Positions 37,926 through 51,075 of a stretch of DNA of 64,000 nucleotides are shown here, in pieces. The notes under the pieces were generated by a model, which saw nothing but the letters and a program-made list of their open reading frames with translations, was not told the DNA's origin and searched no databases. The translations under genes and the position numbers were made by a program. How positions within the stretch are numbered: position 1 is the first letter of the stretch; each line of letters opens with the position of its first letter. The stretch is from contig NC_091307.1 in assembly GCF_038502225.1 (NCBI RefSeq), positions 19,627,532 through 19,691,531 on the forward strand, written 5' to 3'. Origin of the DNA: Cherax quadricarinatus. Its lineage: Eukaryota > Arthropoda > Malacostraca > Decapoda > Parastacidae.

Positions 37926-38214
37926 CGCTAAACCCGCAGGGGTCATAGAGAGCATAGAGAAGGAGAGGTAATCAGGATTCATCTAAGGGAGAGAACAGCT
38001 CCATTTCCTTGGATTAAAAGCCCTTCATCAGCACCAGGGCATCCTCCTCCAAGGTCTGCTGAGCTCCTGGAGGAGGACTGAAGTCGCCCTTCAAGGTGAA
38101 TGCCCTGAAACTGGTAAAATGCTTTTTATCCAAGGAGTTGGGGCTCTCCTCCCCATGTTTCAACCCTGATTATCCTACATTCTATTGGCACTGCATTAGC
38201 ACTACGGGTTTAGG
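37926..38214. mobile_element. Foldback element of the GCGCTAAACCC family
   Basis: The left half (GCGCTAAACCCGCAGGGGTC, AATCAGGATTCATC, CTTGGATTAAAAGCCC) and the reverse complement of the right half (GCATTAGCACTACGGGTTTAG, AACCCTGATTATCC, TTTTTATCCAAGGAGTTGG) match with substitutions, forming a long hairpin. Many half copies occur elsewhere in the window (53.96, 58.9, 59.65 and 63.6-64.0 kb). Confidence 0.75.
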
Positions 38215-38620
38215 TTTTCTCTTTAAATAATATTAATAGTAATAATAATAAAAGCTTCTACTTCAAACATTCTTTACAAAATTATTTTTCAAACTAATTT
38301 TATTCGTTTGTGTAAATATGAAGAATAATCACCTATGTAAGAACAAGAATCAACAGCCTAAGTAATTACAATTAGTATAATTAATATAATTATTACATCA
38401 TAATCAGTATTTTAAACCATAAAATTACAGTTAAAAGACGAACCTCTAGAGCAGCCAGCCAGTGAATTTATTTTAGTAGCTAAATTACGACAAGATGTGC
38501 AACTCTCATAAAGAAATAATTTATTACAGACGCCGTGAAATTCGAAACGAATCACACATTTGGTTTTGGACGATATGTATATATCAGATAAAGATCTGTG
38601 GAAAAAAAATCTATAATGTG

Positions 38621-38624
<4 letters not shown>
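38215..38624. other. No gene recognised
   Basis: A/T-rich; nothing supportable. Confidence 0.5.

Positions 38625-38707
<83 letters not shown>
38625..38707. repeat. (TA)n microsatellite
   Basis: About 80 bp of TA repeats with one phase break, ending where an RLE-element 3' end begins. Confidence 0.95.
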
Positions 38708-38710
<3 letters not shown>

Positions 38711-38900
38711 CTTATGTGCCATATTATGTAATAAAATATTCCTATTGGTAAAAAAAAAAATAGTTTAAAAGATGGGGTGGTAGGGGAAGTGGAATATTCA
38801 AATGGCTTCAGGAAGAAATCCAAATATTCTTCCTTGAAGCCTTTTTATCCACTTCTCCGAGGCTATGGGTCCCACAATTTACACCAGAGGTGGACCCCAT

Positions 38901-38902
<2 letters not shown>
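38708..38902 (+). mobile_element. RLE element 3' UTR, severely 5'-truncated copy
   Basis: Identical with few changes to 9309-9503: ATTATGTAATAAAATATTCC, the poly-A run, the GGCTTCAGGAAGAA hairpin and GAGGTGGACCCCAT. (TA)n flanks it on both sides, the same 3' junction as the long copy. Confidence 0.9.

Positions 38903-38976
<74 letters not shown>
38903..38976. repeat. (TA)n microsatellite
   Basis: Begins at the last base of the RLE-element tail. Confidence 0.95.
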
Positions 38977-38978
<2 letters not shown>

Positions 38979-39227
38979 AAAATAGTATATTTACATTCTG
39001 CAAAGAGAAATGTAGGTGATAAATACACCTTTGGACTCCGAGAAGTGTGGTTTGAACTCAGGAGAACAGAGGTACGAGTCCTCAGGCTGCTCGTACTTTA
39101 CAACGTTACTTTGCTTACGGAATTCCCATCATCGATTTCTGATTATTTGCTGTATGTACACAGAGTTTTCTTACGGGATTTCCGGCATCGATTTCTGAAC
39201 GTTTGCTGTATATACGCAGACTTACCA

Positions 39228-39228
<1 letters not shown>

Positions 39229-39310
<82 letters not shown>
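39229..39310. repeat. (TA)n microsatellite
   Basis: About 40 TA units, again abutting a RLE-type tail. Confidence 0.95.
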
Positions 39311-39311
<1 letters not shown>

Positions 39312-39482
39312 TAGGCATGTATCTCTCACACCTCATGTACTGTATATGCCATCTTTATATGAATGTATCTCTTAAATCTTTTGTTCCATATTATGTAATA
39401 AAATATACCTACAGGGGAAGTGGAATATTCAAACGGCTTCAGGAAGAAATCCAAATACTCTTCCTTGAAGCCTTTTTATCCA
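39311..39482 (+). mobile_element. RLE element 3' UTR fragment with internal deletion
   Basis: ATGTATCTCTCACACCTCA, TATATGCCATCTTTATAT and GTAATAAAATATACCT match the 3' UTR; the A-run is lost, then AGGGGAAGTGGAATATTCAA and the hairpin follow. It stops at CTTTTTATCCA in (TA)n, short of the GGACCCCAT end. Confidence 0.8.
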
Positions 39483-39502
39483 ATATATATATATATATAT
39501 GT

Positions 39503-39889
39503 GTTGTGCCGAATAGGCAGAACTTGCGATCTTGGCTTAAATAGCAACGCTCATCTTGCCATATAGGACAAGCAAAAATTTGTGTATGCAATAATTTCGC
39601 CAAAATCATTCTGAACCTAACGAAAAACATGTATTTCACTGTGTTTGTTTAGTATTAAATTATTGTAAACAAATCTAAAATATATTTAGTTGGGTTAGGC
39701 TAAAATAAATTGTTCTTATTTTAATAAGGTTAGGTAAGTTTTCTAAGATTCTTTTCGTGCAAAATTAAAAATTTTTACATTAATATTAATGAAAAAAATA
39801 TATCTATAAACGTATAAGAGAAAATTTTAGAAAGGACTTAATTTTAAATGAGTTCTTGCTAATTGATCAGTTTTACATATTCGGCACGA

Positions 39890-39890
<1 letters not shown>
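39503..39890 (+). mobile_element. TA-tract MITE, copy D
   Basis: GTTGTGCCGAATAGGCAG to TATTCGGCACGAC, about 388 bp, full length, (TA)n on both sides. Confidence 0.92.

Positions 39891-39891
<1 letters not shown>

Positions 39892-39971
<80 letters not shown>
39892..39971. repeat. (TA)n microsatellite
   Basis: Separates MITE copy D from a LINE 3' fragment. Confidence 0.95.
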
Positions 39972-39974
<3 letters not shown>

Positions 39975-40095
39975 CAGTTTAAAAACTGTAGTGTAAAGCA
40001 CCCTTCTGGCAAGACAGTGATGGAGTGAATGATGGTGAAAGTTTTTCTTTTTCGGGCCACCCTGCCTTGGTGGGAATCGGCCATTGTGTTAATAA
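39972..40095 (+). mobile_element. RTE-like LINE, 5'-truncated 3' end
   Basis: CAGTTTAAAAACTGTAGTGT through the stem-loop CCACCCTGCCTTGGTGGG to CGGCCATTGTG, followed by an A-rich AATAAAAATAAAA tail. Nearly identical to the last part of copies 1 and 2. Confidence 0.88.
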
Positions 40096-40640
40096 AAATA
40101 AAAAAAATATATATGTGTTATGTGTCTGCATTATGTTATTCGCCGTCGAGCACGAGACATCTCTGCATATTTTCACGAGATATATATTCAAAAAACATAA
40201 CAGATGAGCCTAGCAAGCTAGCTGGCTATTTTCCCCTAAAAATTCTCATCAGCTTCAACAACCCCTCGAGGGAAACATCGAGGAAATTAAAAATTATGAT
40301 AAAAATAATGAAATATATTGGGTTACATGATACATGTGCTGTAATAATGTTATATTTATTTTTTCGCCAAATTTCTATTGCTCCCCCCCCCCCGCCCCCA
40401 CCATCCAGGGAAAGAGTGGCGCTACCCAATAAACTCGCCCCTCGAGCCAAAATATAAAGTCGAAATCACCAGAATGGAAATTCTTATTTTCACGCTTACA
40501 GTGCAAAGTACGGCGGCCGTAAATGCTTCCTGGACCATCGACCAACAGGAATAATTACCCTACGTATTATTTGAACTATCGAAAGACAGTATGCTGGGTA
40601 CAGTCTTTCTGAAAATTATAATAGTAGTAGTATAGTTATT
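40096..40640. other. No gene recognised; short poly-C tract
   Basis: Contains CCCCCCCCCCCCGCCCCC near 40382-40398; otherwise unremarkable. Confidence 0.5.
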
Positions 40641-40892
40641 GTGAAATGATCTCTTCAGGGAAACTGCCTTGATCCCGGTGAAGAGCTCTTAATATAAGGA
40701 ATTGGAGAGGACATCTATGGATTTAGAGCTCCCCAAGGAATGAAATAAGCGCAAGGAAGGAAAGGGTAGCTGCATTTTCCTGAATCAACGTTAATTTTCT
40801 ATCGTGGCTCCTAACGTTAGTTTCTTGAAGCTTCTATAAATTTTCAAACACTGTTTTCTATGTTACCCTTCTGGGTTTAGCACTTTTGGTTA

Positions 40893-40975
40893 TACCTGGA
40901 GTATACCTGGAGAAGGTTTTGTGGGTCAGCGCCCCCGCGGCCCGGTCTTTGACTAGGCCTCCCGGTAGTTGTAAT
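40893..40975 (-). repeat. 3' end fragment of a non-LTR family (also at 49.2 kb)
   Basis: ACCTGGAG, GGTCAGCGCCCCCGCGGCCC and GACTAGGCCTCCCGGT match the analogous block at 49206-49270, which precedes an antisense RT relic. Confidence 0.65.
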
Positions 40976-41329
40976 AATCATATTTTATATATTATAGGTG
41001 GTATTGTGTTATATGTTTATAAAGTAGGCTAAATAAATCTATTACAATCTTCATCTAACCAGAAATGAGAAAGAGTTGTAGCGAGAGTTGTAGAAAGCAG
41101 TGGCGGTGTTGGTGGCGAGTGTGTTCATCTCGTAGTGATGCTGCTGACACATATCCTGTAATCTCTTGCTCTAGAAACATAACTCGCAGCAAAAAATATT
41201 CTGCTTTGGTTCAGGATGAGCATTTTATCATATCAAGACAAAAATATCGTGTGTTGGTGGTGTGTCGTGATGCGTGCTTTATGACTGACGGAAAGTGCTG
41301 GGGATACGTCAAGACGCTGTCTGTTAGCG

Positions 41330-41580
41330 ACAGTGTGAAGGAGTGTTGGCGACTGTCAGAGTGTTGACGAGTAACTGATTGTTGAATGTTTGAGGGAGTG
41401 GTGGCGACTGTGTAAGGGAGTGTTGGCGGCTGTGTGCGGGAGTGTTGGTGACTGAAGGAGTGTTGGCGGCTGTGTGAGGGAGTGTTGAATGTGTGAAGGA
41501 GTGTTGACGACCGAGTGAGGAAGTGTTGACGACCGAGTGAGGAATTACTGGTGATTGAGTTAGGAACAGTGTTGGAGCCT
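41330..41580. repeat. Degenerate GGAGTGTTGGCGACTGTG minisatellite
   Basis: About ten imperfect 17-27 bp units with GAGTGTTG, GGCGACTG or GACGACCG, and TGTGAAGG. Confidence 0.75.
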
Positions 41581-41984
41581 CGTCAACAAGCCTTGTGGCG
41601 ACGGCGAGGCGTCGGCCCTAGCATGTCTCTCCCCTTCACTGCTACGAAATAAAAGTCACCGATAGCATCCTCCACACAGAATAATAAGCGGAATCTGTCA
41701 AGAATAAAAACCCCACTTCGACAGTTTGGGCCGTAAGATGCCGTAAAAACCACATAAACTCCTGTTATAAGAGCTGGCGCCCCCAGACGGAGGGAGGAAG
41801 GGTTAGGGGGAAGATGGTTGCGGCAACTTCCCCGGATTCCGGGGACTAGGGAGGAGCCAGCAGCTGCAATAAATCTAAAGTAGTTGATATCCCTACCTTC
41901 AATTTTACTCCTTGTTACAAAATTTTTGTCTGTGTTGTTTAAGCTTTTTCGTGAAGGGTGATTGATGTGCATTGATGCTTATGA

Positions 41985-42270
41985 AGATCTATTGATTCAA
42001 GGATCGAACCGGATTACCTTCCATTATAGATGCAGATTTAGCGCATCCAGGCAGTTGTATGACTCCTGCAGGTTTAGTGCATCCACATAATCCGACAATC
42101 AAACGTATAATTTTAATATGGATTCACAGTCTGTTAGTAATTAGCTTAAATCTAAAGAGCAAACTCTATTCATTGGGTGTCGCTTTGTTACCACTAAAGG
42201 CCTCTTCATTCAGGAAATTGGAGCCGTTCTACTTTTCCTTGAGTCAAACCCGATTACCTCTAATTCCCCA
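41985..42270. repeat. Diverged GCGCTAAACCC-family pieces
   Basis: GATCGAACCGGATTACCTTCC, GCAGGTTTAGTGCATCC and CCCGATTACCTCTAATTCCC are typical half-copy words of the foldback family at 37.9 kb. Confidence 0.55.
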
Positions 42271-42407
42271 GGTTCTCTTAATAACACACATTTTGTGATT
42301 TGTAGAATTTTATCGAAGATGTTTCATGGGCAACACTCATCAATTCTTTTGTGATTCTATGACCACAGCAAGTACAACACTTCGGCATAAATACAACAGC
42401 AATACTA

Positions 42408-42422
42408 CTGCTGCTGCTGCTG

Positions 42423-42462
<40 letters not shown>
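42408..42462. repeat. (CTG)n-(CCG)n compound trinucleotide repeat
   Basis: Five CTG units lead into about 13 GCC units, a GC-rich expansion-prone tract in A/T-rich surroundings. Confidence 0.93.
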
Positions 42463-42634
42463 TAATAAAAACAGCCACGTACTTGCATAGCACCATTGTA
42501 GTTGACTGTTCTAGGTACCAACAAGCTCCTCCTCCATAAAATATCGATAAATTCCTGCCTTGAACCAGTAGAATTTCGTATATTGTGCCCAGTCACAGAT
42601 GTAAAAATTGGCCTTCAGACTTGGCTTTAAGTGC

Positions 42635-44057
<1,423 letters not shown>

Positions 44058-44155
<98 letters not shown>
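44058..44155. repeat. (ATT)n microsatellite
   Basis: About 32 ATT units with one phase slip near 44100. Confidence 0.97.
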
Positions 44156-45397
44156 AGACAGCACTCAAATAGATTATATTTTTCATGTGCTTCGTATTTG
44201 TCTCCTCTAGCAAAGTATTAATTACCTACTATCTTATTATCACTCTCACTTCATCATTGTTAACAGACAGGATTACATGAGAAAAAATGATTTTCTGCAG
44301 ACTGAACAGCAACACTGCAGTCGTGCTGAACATTGTACTTATTTATGTTACATAAAATGTTTGACTATCTCGTGGCTATAAGTTTCCACAGATGAAACTC
44401 GTGACGTGTGTTACTGACGAAGCGCTCTTCAAGGCTAGCCTTGTTTCGTATATATATCAATCGTATTATTATGATTATGATTATTATTATTATTGAGGAC
44501 TGGCACGCCTTTATTGGCACAAGATTTCCCCGCTGAGAACAGCTTGTTATTAGACTGACGGAGAAGAGTCAAATCCCTAAGAGTCATATAATACCCGAAG
44601 AATAGCACATAATCAGACTTGATGCGAGGAAGTGGAGTGTAGCTGCAAATTCCCTTTGTCAGCAGCAATTCACCAGCAACAACTCACCCACCTCCCTTGA
44701 ACTGGTTATCATCCAAAACGACCCCTGATTGAGGCTATGGAAATGACCATAAACACGTAAGGAGACACAAATAACCAAGATTATCACTGAACACAAAGGT
44801 TACATTACCAACACTATATTTGACGCCAGTAATGTATGATATCCTAGACATTTGCTGCCTTTCAGCGGCGTAGTTCTAATGGTAAATAACATTTTTGTGT
44901 TAACCAGTCTATTATATTATTAGAAATTCACCGGTAGTCCTAGTTATGTTACATTAGGGGCCTCCGGGGCGTACATGGACCCACATTAGGGGAAACTTTA
45001 TAGTTCCGGCAGAGGCTCCCGCAGCGGCGGGTCCACTGAGAAAATAACAAACAGCTGTGTAAATTAAGCTGTATGTAAATGAAAACAGTCGACAAGAGGA
45101 GCGGGTGAGGTTGGAGCCAATAGCTCTTGTAATAAAACTAATAATAATAATAATAATATTGTTGATGTTGCATTACAGTAATATGCTTATTGTTTAAAAA
45201 ACTCTAAACCAATATGAACAGCATTTTAATTGCCTATAAGGCTCAAACTTTTCAAAATCAGAAAGGAAACAAAGGCATAACAGTGAATAAATATTAAATT
45301 ATAACTGACTCTCTTACTATTTAATGTTTCTGTTGACAGCACATTAACTTGCTATATCGTGAAATTCATGCAGGGAAGAGACATAGTGTATGTTTCT

Positions 45398-45400
<3 letters not shown>
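44156..45400. other. No gene recognised
   Basis: Only short simple repeats and pieces such as AATCAGACTTGATGCGAGGA (GCGCTAAACCC family, near 44610). Confidence 0.45.

Positions 45401-45452
<52 letters not shown>
45401..45452. repeat. (TA)n microsatellite
   Basis: 26 TA units ending at the MITE terminal repeat. Confidence 0.95.
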
Positions 45453-45455
<3 letters not shown>

Positions 45456-45615
45456 GTGCCGAATAGGCAGAACTTGCGATCTTGGAGCAAAATTAAAAAT
45501 TTTTACATTAACATTAATGAAAAAAATATATCTTTAAACGTATAAGAGAAAATTTTAGAAAGGACTTAATTTAAAATGAGTTCTTGCTAATTGACCAGTT
45601 TTACATATTCGGCAC

Positions 45616-45618
<3 letters not shown>
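45453..45618 (+). mobile_element. TA-tract MITE, copy E, internally deleted (166 bp)
   Basis: Both termini are intact (GTCGTGCCGAATAGGCAG and TATTCGGCACGAC), but about 220 bp between CGATCTTGG and GCAAAATTAAA is missing. (TA)n lies on both sides, showing that a shorter form keeps the same flank preference. Confidence 0.92.

Positions 45619-45692
<74 letters not shown>
45619..45692. repeat. (TA)n microsatellite
   Basis: 37 TA units. Confidence 0.95.
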
Positions 45693-45696
<4 letters not shown>

Positions 45697-46614
45697 GAGA
45701 TGTACTAATTTGCACATCTGAAACTTTTCTGTCGCCATTTTGCGATTTCTGAATGTTATCAGATTCATTTAATATCATTTTCTCTCATTAAATTGAATAA
45801 TTTCAATCAATCACTAGCAATTTTTCTGGAATATTGATTCAAATTGTTTTTTAATTGAAATATTATTTTAAATAGTATTCTCTATATTGTTTAATTACTT
45901 TCATGCACCCTCACCCCTTCTGGATGATTCTGACCCAAAACTATTTCAGCATTAATTAGATTGATTGGCAATTTCAACTAAACTGTTTCCTGATTGTCTG
46001 GTAAAAATTAACATGCTACCTACCTAAGTGGAAATGTGCGAGTACCTCCAGTTATAGTTTAAAACTACTGCATGTGTTACCCCCTAAGAAAATAAAGTAG
46101 AAGTGTCAAAATCATGATTATGAGTATATCCATATGCTTCCAGCACAGCTCATCAGTACCACACTGCTGGATTTTTTCAGTTACAGCAGAAATAGCAAAG
46201 AAATATATTTTGAATTTTACAGCTATTGGACACTTTTTTTTAATTGTGTAAAGATAAAGCGAGACAATATATTTAATGTAATGTATATGTATAATATATA
46301 AATATATATTTCTTGTGTTATCCGACCACGCGAAAAAATGACAGGAATATTGATGTTAGGAAGTGTGGCTACTGTTTTGTTTATACCGTAGCGATGACGT
46401 GTGAGCTTGTGACTGGCGGAGGCGAATCAGCTCTAACCACTCAGAGTCGTGTGTGTGGTTCCATGGAAACTGTAATTTATCTACCCCCATCCGCCGCCAC
46501 CCCTTCCCATCCGCCCCAATCTCCACGCCCATGTGAATGCCTGCATGCATGTGTGTGCAATTACCTGTTTAAGACTTGGGGGTTGAAACTAAGTTCCTGG
46601 GCCCGCCCATGAAC
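45693..46614. other. No gene recognised
   Basis: A 99-codon frame at 46313-46612 has no recognisable motif. Confidence 0.4.
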
Positions 46615-46962
46615 TTAGTTTTCGGTCAGCTGGCGAGACTTCTCTAGGTTGTATTTACTTTTGGATCTATGTATGACAACCAAAAAATATTGACTTCGAA
46701 TAATCGAATATTTGTGTTTTGTCTCTGATAGTATCGCACCTGTGAGTTTAATATACTGAGGATGACCATACCTGTCACATATTAGACTAGCACAGGTGAT
46801 CCTCAGATCCTCAGCTAACAAGGTTAGTATCGTCTGGACAACACATGCACTGATGTAATTGAAGGCCATGAATACTGATTTATTGAGACTAAAATAGGAC
46901 CATGCACCACCTAAAATGAATGTATAACATTTCTTATCTTGTTGGTGAATAATACTCAGCAC
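46615..46962 (-). other. Unrecognised 115-codon open frame
   Basis: Starts with an ATG and has a mildly hydrophobic central segment (YISACVVQTILTLLAEDL), but no family I recognise. Another 81-codon frame lies just upstream on the same strand (46986-47231). It could be a decayed gene or repeat; I would not call it a gene without homology. Confidence 0.25.
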
Positions 46963-47349
46963 TATGTCAGCTATTGAAGGGTTTCCTATTCCTCCGTTGT
47001 CATAAAACAGAAAGGCACAGCATCAAGTTTCTGGGACAACACAATCCATAGAAATATGCCTTTGTTTTGAAAATTATAGTTGTGTCTTGAAAAATACCTT
47101 GGAAACAACCTGCTACCTGCTAAACACATGTTCGTGTCTGAAAAAGGGCAGATTTTTTTTTTCTGGGAAACAGAAACTCTTGCTTCTAGGTCCTTTGTAA
47201 GGTAAGGCCTCATTAATATATCATTCCACATCTCCAGCTTCGCGGAAAGCAGAGTTCTTTTTCCACCTCAGCTGATGCAAACTGCTTTGTTGGGATATTG
47301 ATCAATTCTTTCGTCATTTCTCAGCTGAATGACGTTCAACATAGTTGGA

Positions 47350-47490
47350 GGCTTTTATCTTTCAAGAAGAGTGCCGTGAGGCTGGTAAAGCCTCTTGAGT
47401 TAATGAACTGGAGCTATCAACACCTTTGATCGATCTCATTTGCTTCCCATATCCCAGTCACTATAATCCTTAAGGGTTTATCGCTTTTCC
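47350..47490. repeat. GCGCTAAACCC-family half copy
   Basis: AGGCTGGTAAAGCCTCTTGA, TTTGATCGATCTCATTTGCT and CCTTAAGGGTTTATCGCTTT follow the family order with substitutions. Confidence 0.5.
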
Positions 47491-47701
47491 ACTGAGTCTA
47501 TTGCAACAATCTAGATAAGAGTTCTGTCTAATTAAATAATTTTATTGTTTTAGTTTGGTATTTCAGTATATAATGTAAATATTTACAACCACCGCCTTCA
47601 CCTTTTGACCTTTGACCCTGGTTGTTCCGCTTCAAATATTCCAGTAGACGATCAACGAGAATCTGAAACTATTGATCATTATATGCTTCACATAAATATA
47701 T

Positions 47702-47704
<3 letters not shown>

Positions 47705-47791
<87 letters not shown>
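47705..47791. repeat. (TA)n microsatellite
   Basis: About 43 TA units with no element recognised next to it. Confidence 0.95.
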
Positions 47792-47794
<3 letters not shown>

Positions 47795-48634
47795 TGGTTG
47801 TTATTTTAGCAGGAAATAAGTTTGTCAGGATACAAACTTGTGTTGTATTACACACGCTACTACACATGAAAGTCTGAAATATTTTCCTGCCTCTTGCAGT
47901 AAATAGATGACCAGTATAAACAATCTTTGACATTGAGAAGTCAATGGAGAAAACTTCTTACCATTATATTTTGGAAGCAGTTTTTCACATTCTGAAATTA
48001 CAGACATTAAAACTAAAAAAAAAAACACCTGTCAAATTGTAATTTGTTTAAGGGGACAATATGTACATTTTTCACTAACACAATGATTAAATTTTTATCA
48101 TTAAAATGTACCGTCGCTTGCATTTATACAAGCTGTGATTTCTGATATATGCGCACCCAAATTATATACATTAACTACGAAATCGACAATCGAAATTTTC
48201 CGTCTGCGTCAACAAATTTTTCTATCGGCTTTTAGAGCTAAAACAAATCAAGATATGTAAATTCTGTTCGTTATATGTAGGGCAGCCATGAGGCACTTTC
48301 AATCTAGCTTTCATCAGCAGCTAAACCTTAATTGCTAATTCATTGTAACAGCCAGGTATTCCTTCCTCTAAACTGGAATAAAGTTGCACTTTCGATATTC
48401 ATTAATATCCATTGATTACAACTTTTTGAAAAAAAAAAAAAATACTAATAACTATTTCGTACGTGGTAGATATCAAAGCTGACAAAATATTCGAGTGCTT
48501 TCTTTATATAGGTAATAAGTATTTAAAAATTCATAGAACTTTTCAATTTCTTGCTACTTTATTAGTGTAAGTTGCTAGGCGTCCTCAGCCAGTGACACGT
48601 GCCATGATTGCCAACCTTGCCTACACTACATTAA
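47792..48634. other. No gene recognised
   Basis: A/T-rich sequence; nothing supportable. Confidence 0.5.
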
Positions 48635-48830
48635 TGCAGAACAAGCCACATGAGGATGTAAATCCTTAGCTTAAGAACTTTCGCACTCCCGTGCGTCGTC
48701 AGGAGCTATGCAATGCTACAAGACAGCAACAGGTAGGAGGGAATATTCTCTGAGGCAAGGCAGGTGTTGTCAGTGGCTGCCACTGATATCTTGAGCTAAA
48801 GATTTCCATCCCCATGTGGCTTGCTCTGCA
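48635..48830. mobile_element. Foldback element, about 196 bp
   Basis: TGCAGAACAAGCCACATGAG at the left end pairs with CCATGTGGCTTGCTCTGCA at the right end, continuing inward (GGATGTAAATCCTTAGCT against AGCTAAAGATTTCCATCC). The middle holds GTGCGTCGTCAGGAGCTATG. A partial relative lies at 163-290. Confidence 0.8.
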
Positions 48831-49202
48831 TTGTTAAGATCGCCTATTTGCGATTGTTTTGCACACTACTTTAAATAACCAATAATAATTGTTAAGAACA
48901 TAATAGTAAGTTTAATTATAATGCCAGAATTATGTAAATTTATTGTTTTAGATTTTTCTATGATTTAGTTAAATTCCTGACGTTTTCTAGAATAAGTCAA
49001 AGAACTAAATATGTATTATGTGTAAATGATGTGGATATGCATTCCAGTTATTGGAAACAGATATTTTAAAGAAATTAAGTTTGTACTTACTGAAAAAGTA
49101 AGAACCAGCAAACAAAGGCTACCTTCCTAATGTGAACGAACTTTGAGCGTAGCTATTTACGTAGAAGTAAATGATTATGGTTAGACTGTATTATTACCCG
49201 GA
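48831..49202. other. No gene recognised
   Basis: A/T-rich; nothing supportable. Confidence 0.5.
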
Positions 49203-49991
49203 ATTTACCTGGAGTCGCTTTCGGAGGTCACCGACCCCACGGCGCGATCGAAGACCAGGCCTCCCGGTTGCAGGCCTGATCGATCAAGCTGTTAATGCCC
49301 GCCACCCGCAGTCCAATATGACTACAACCCAGTAGATCAGGAACTCTCATGAGGAATCTGTCAGGGTTCCCTTTTGGAGATAGTAATTCCCTTTATGCAT
49401 GAAGAGAGGACAATGGGCCCTTAACAGTTAGTGAGTTTTCTCCCAATGCACTAACTCCGCTGCTTTTCATTGGGCATCCTGCATCGTCCGCCAAGTCTCT
49501 TGTGTTTATTAGTCATTTCGGTGCGCAGATTTGGGAGCAGTTCTTCCAGTATACTATAGGTGTAGATTATGATGCATCTTGCCTGTCCTAAGGAGTATAA
49601 TTCTTGGGACACCAAGCGCTCCCATTAACTTAGGTGCTTGACTGAGTTTATACGAGTTGCGGAAGTTTTCTGAACCTTTTCCAACTCGCCTGCCTTGAAA
49701 AGAGACCGTTAGCACACAGCAATATTCCAACCTAAAGAGATGACTTAAATAGTATCATCACTGGCTTGGAATCTCATGTCCTGAAGGCTCAGTTATCCAA
49801 CCTATCATTTTTGTTTCCCTTGAAAGTGCGATCTGGCACTTACCACTCTCAGATCTCTCACATTTGATTACGTTCTAGTGAGTGGTTTGAGTTTGCCTTG
49901 TTCTTTTTTTCTCCATTCTTCCGTGACATAACTGAAATTTGTCCTCATTGAAGATCGTAGTGTTACTGATTGCCCACTGGAAGACTTGTAT
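49203..49991 (-). pseudogene. Non-LTR retrotransposon RT C-terminal relic, antisense
   Basis: On the plus strand, words such as GCTTTTCATTGGGCATCCTG, CATCGTCCGCCAAGTCTC, CGCTCCCATTAACTTAGG, TAGCACACAGCAATATTCCA and CATTGAAGATCGTAGTGTT follow, in order, the antisense of a decapod CR1/Jockey-like RT C-terminus and 3' end that I recognise. Frames are broken throughout. It begins with the same CCTGGAGT...GACCAGGCCTCCCGG end as 40.9 kb. A better preserved piece of a similar protein is at 58.15-58.43 kb. Confidence 0.65.
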
Positions 49992-50099
49992 GTACCTTTG
50001 ACTAAATAAACTTATTAACTTAATTGCTTAGCACCTCTCCAGTACACATCCCCCTTGGTACATCCTCCCTTATCTCCTAACAACACACTCCTCAGTAAC

Positions 50100-50705
50100 A
50101 CCTCCCCATCACAATCCCTCTCGGTACATTCTTTTTGGTATCACCCAAACATGCTCCCTCTACGCACGTACTCTACTTAACCCTCATTCCCTCCCTCAGA
50201 ACTTCTCAAAGACACTACCTCCCAAATATACACTCCCTCGGGACCTCCACACACTACCCCTCCGGGCATCCCAACACATGTCCCCTCTGGGATGTGTTTC
50301 GCCCTTGGGGCCTCCAGACACACATTCCCTCGGGACATTTTCATCACGTTCCTCCTCGGGACAATTTGGTGTTTGGGTGGCCCAATTTGTTTGGTGGATA
50401 TGATCGGAGGCCACTTTGTATGATGGGCTGGTAAGCTACTTTAGTTAGTGGACCACATTGTCCGGTGGGCGTTCCACTTTGCATCATGGGCTATCCACTT
50501 TATATGGTGGGTTAGCAGACCACGTCTTTTTGGGGCGAGTGGGAGGGCGGGGCACGTCTCGTGGGCGAGCAGGCCATGTCTTGTGGGTGGGCAGGCTACT
50601 TCGTCTGGTGGGTGGGCAGGCCATGACTTGTGGGCGGGCAGGCTACTTCGTCTGGTAGGTGGATGGGAGGGCGGGCCATGTCTTGTGGGCGGGTGGGTGG
50701 CTACA
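50100..50705. repeat. Degenerate minisatellites (TCGGGAC and GTGGGCGGGCAGGC types)
   Basis: From 50100 to 50370, loosely spaced CCCTC(G/T)GGAC words occur. From about 50440 to 50705 there are alternating units around GGGCAGGCTACTTCGTCTGG and GGGCAGGCCATGACTTGTGG. Resulting W/H/P-rich frames are artefacts. Confidence 0.65.
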
Positions 50706-50789
50706 CTACACAATGAGCCCAGATAGTACATAAAGCAATAATGACGAGCATTCAATAAACTTAATTGCCTGACCACGACCTGGAGTGCG

Positions 50790-51075
50790 AGGCTGCGGGT
50801 AGAGCTAAGCAGCAGGTGGAGCTAGGCTGCAGGTACAGCCAGGCTGCAAGTAGAGCTAAGATGCAGGTACAGCTGGGTACAGGTACAGCTAGGCTGCGGG
50901 TGGATCTAGGCTGCAGGTACAGCTAGGCTGCAGGTACAGCTAGGCTGCAGTTACAGCTAGGGTGTAAGCACAGCTAGGCTGCAGGTACAGCTAGGCTGCA
51001 GGTACAGCTAGGCTGCAGGTACAGCTAGGCTGCAGGTACAGCTAGGCTGCGAATACAACTAGGCTGCAGGTAGGG
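50790..51075. repeat. 18-bp minisatellite, about 15 units
   Basis: GGCTGCAGGTACAGCTAG repeated head-to-tail, imperfect at the left end and most regular from 50960 to 51050. Confidence 0.92.

Noticed and set aside
50448..50776. W/G/R-rich and P/H-rich overlapping frames
   Set aside because: They arise from the GTGGGCGGGCAGGC minisatellite and lack any conserved motif.
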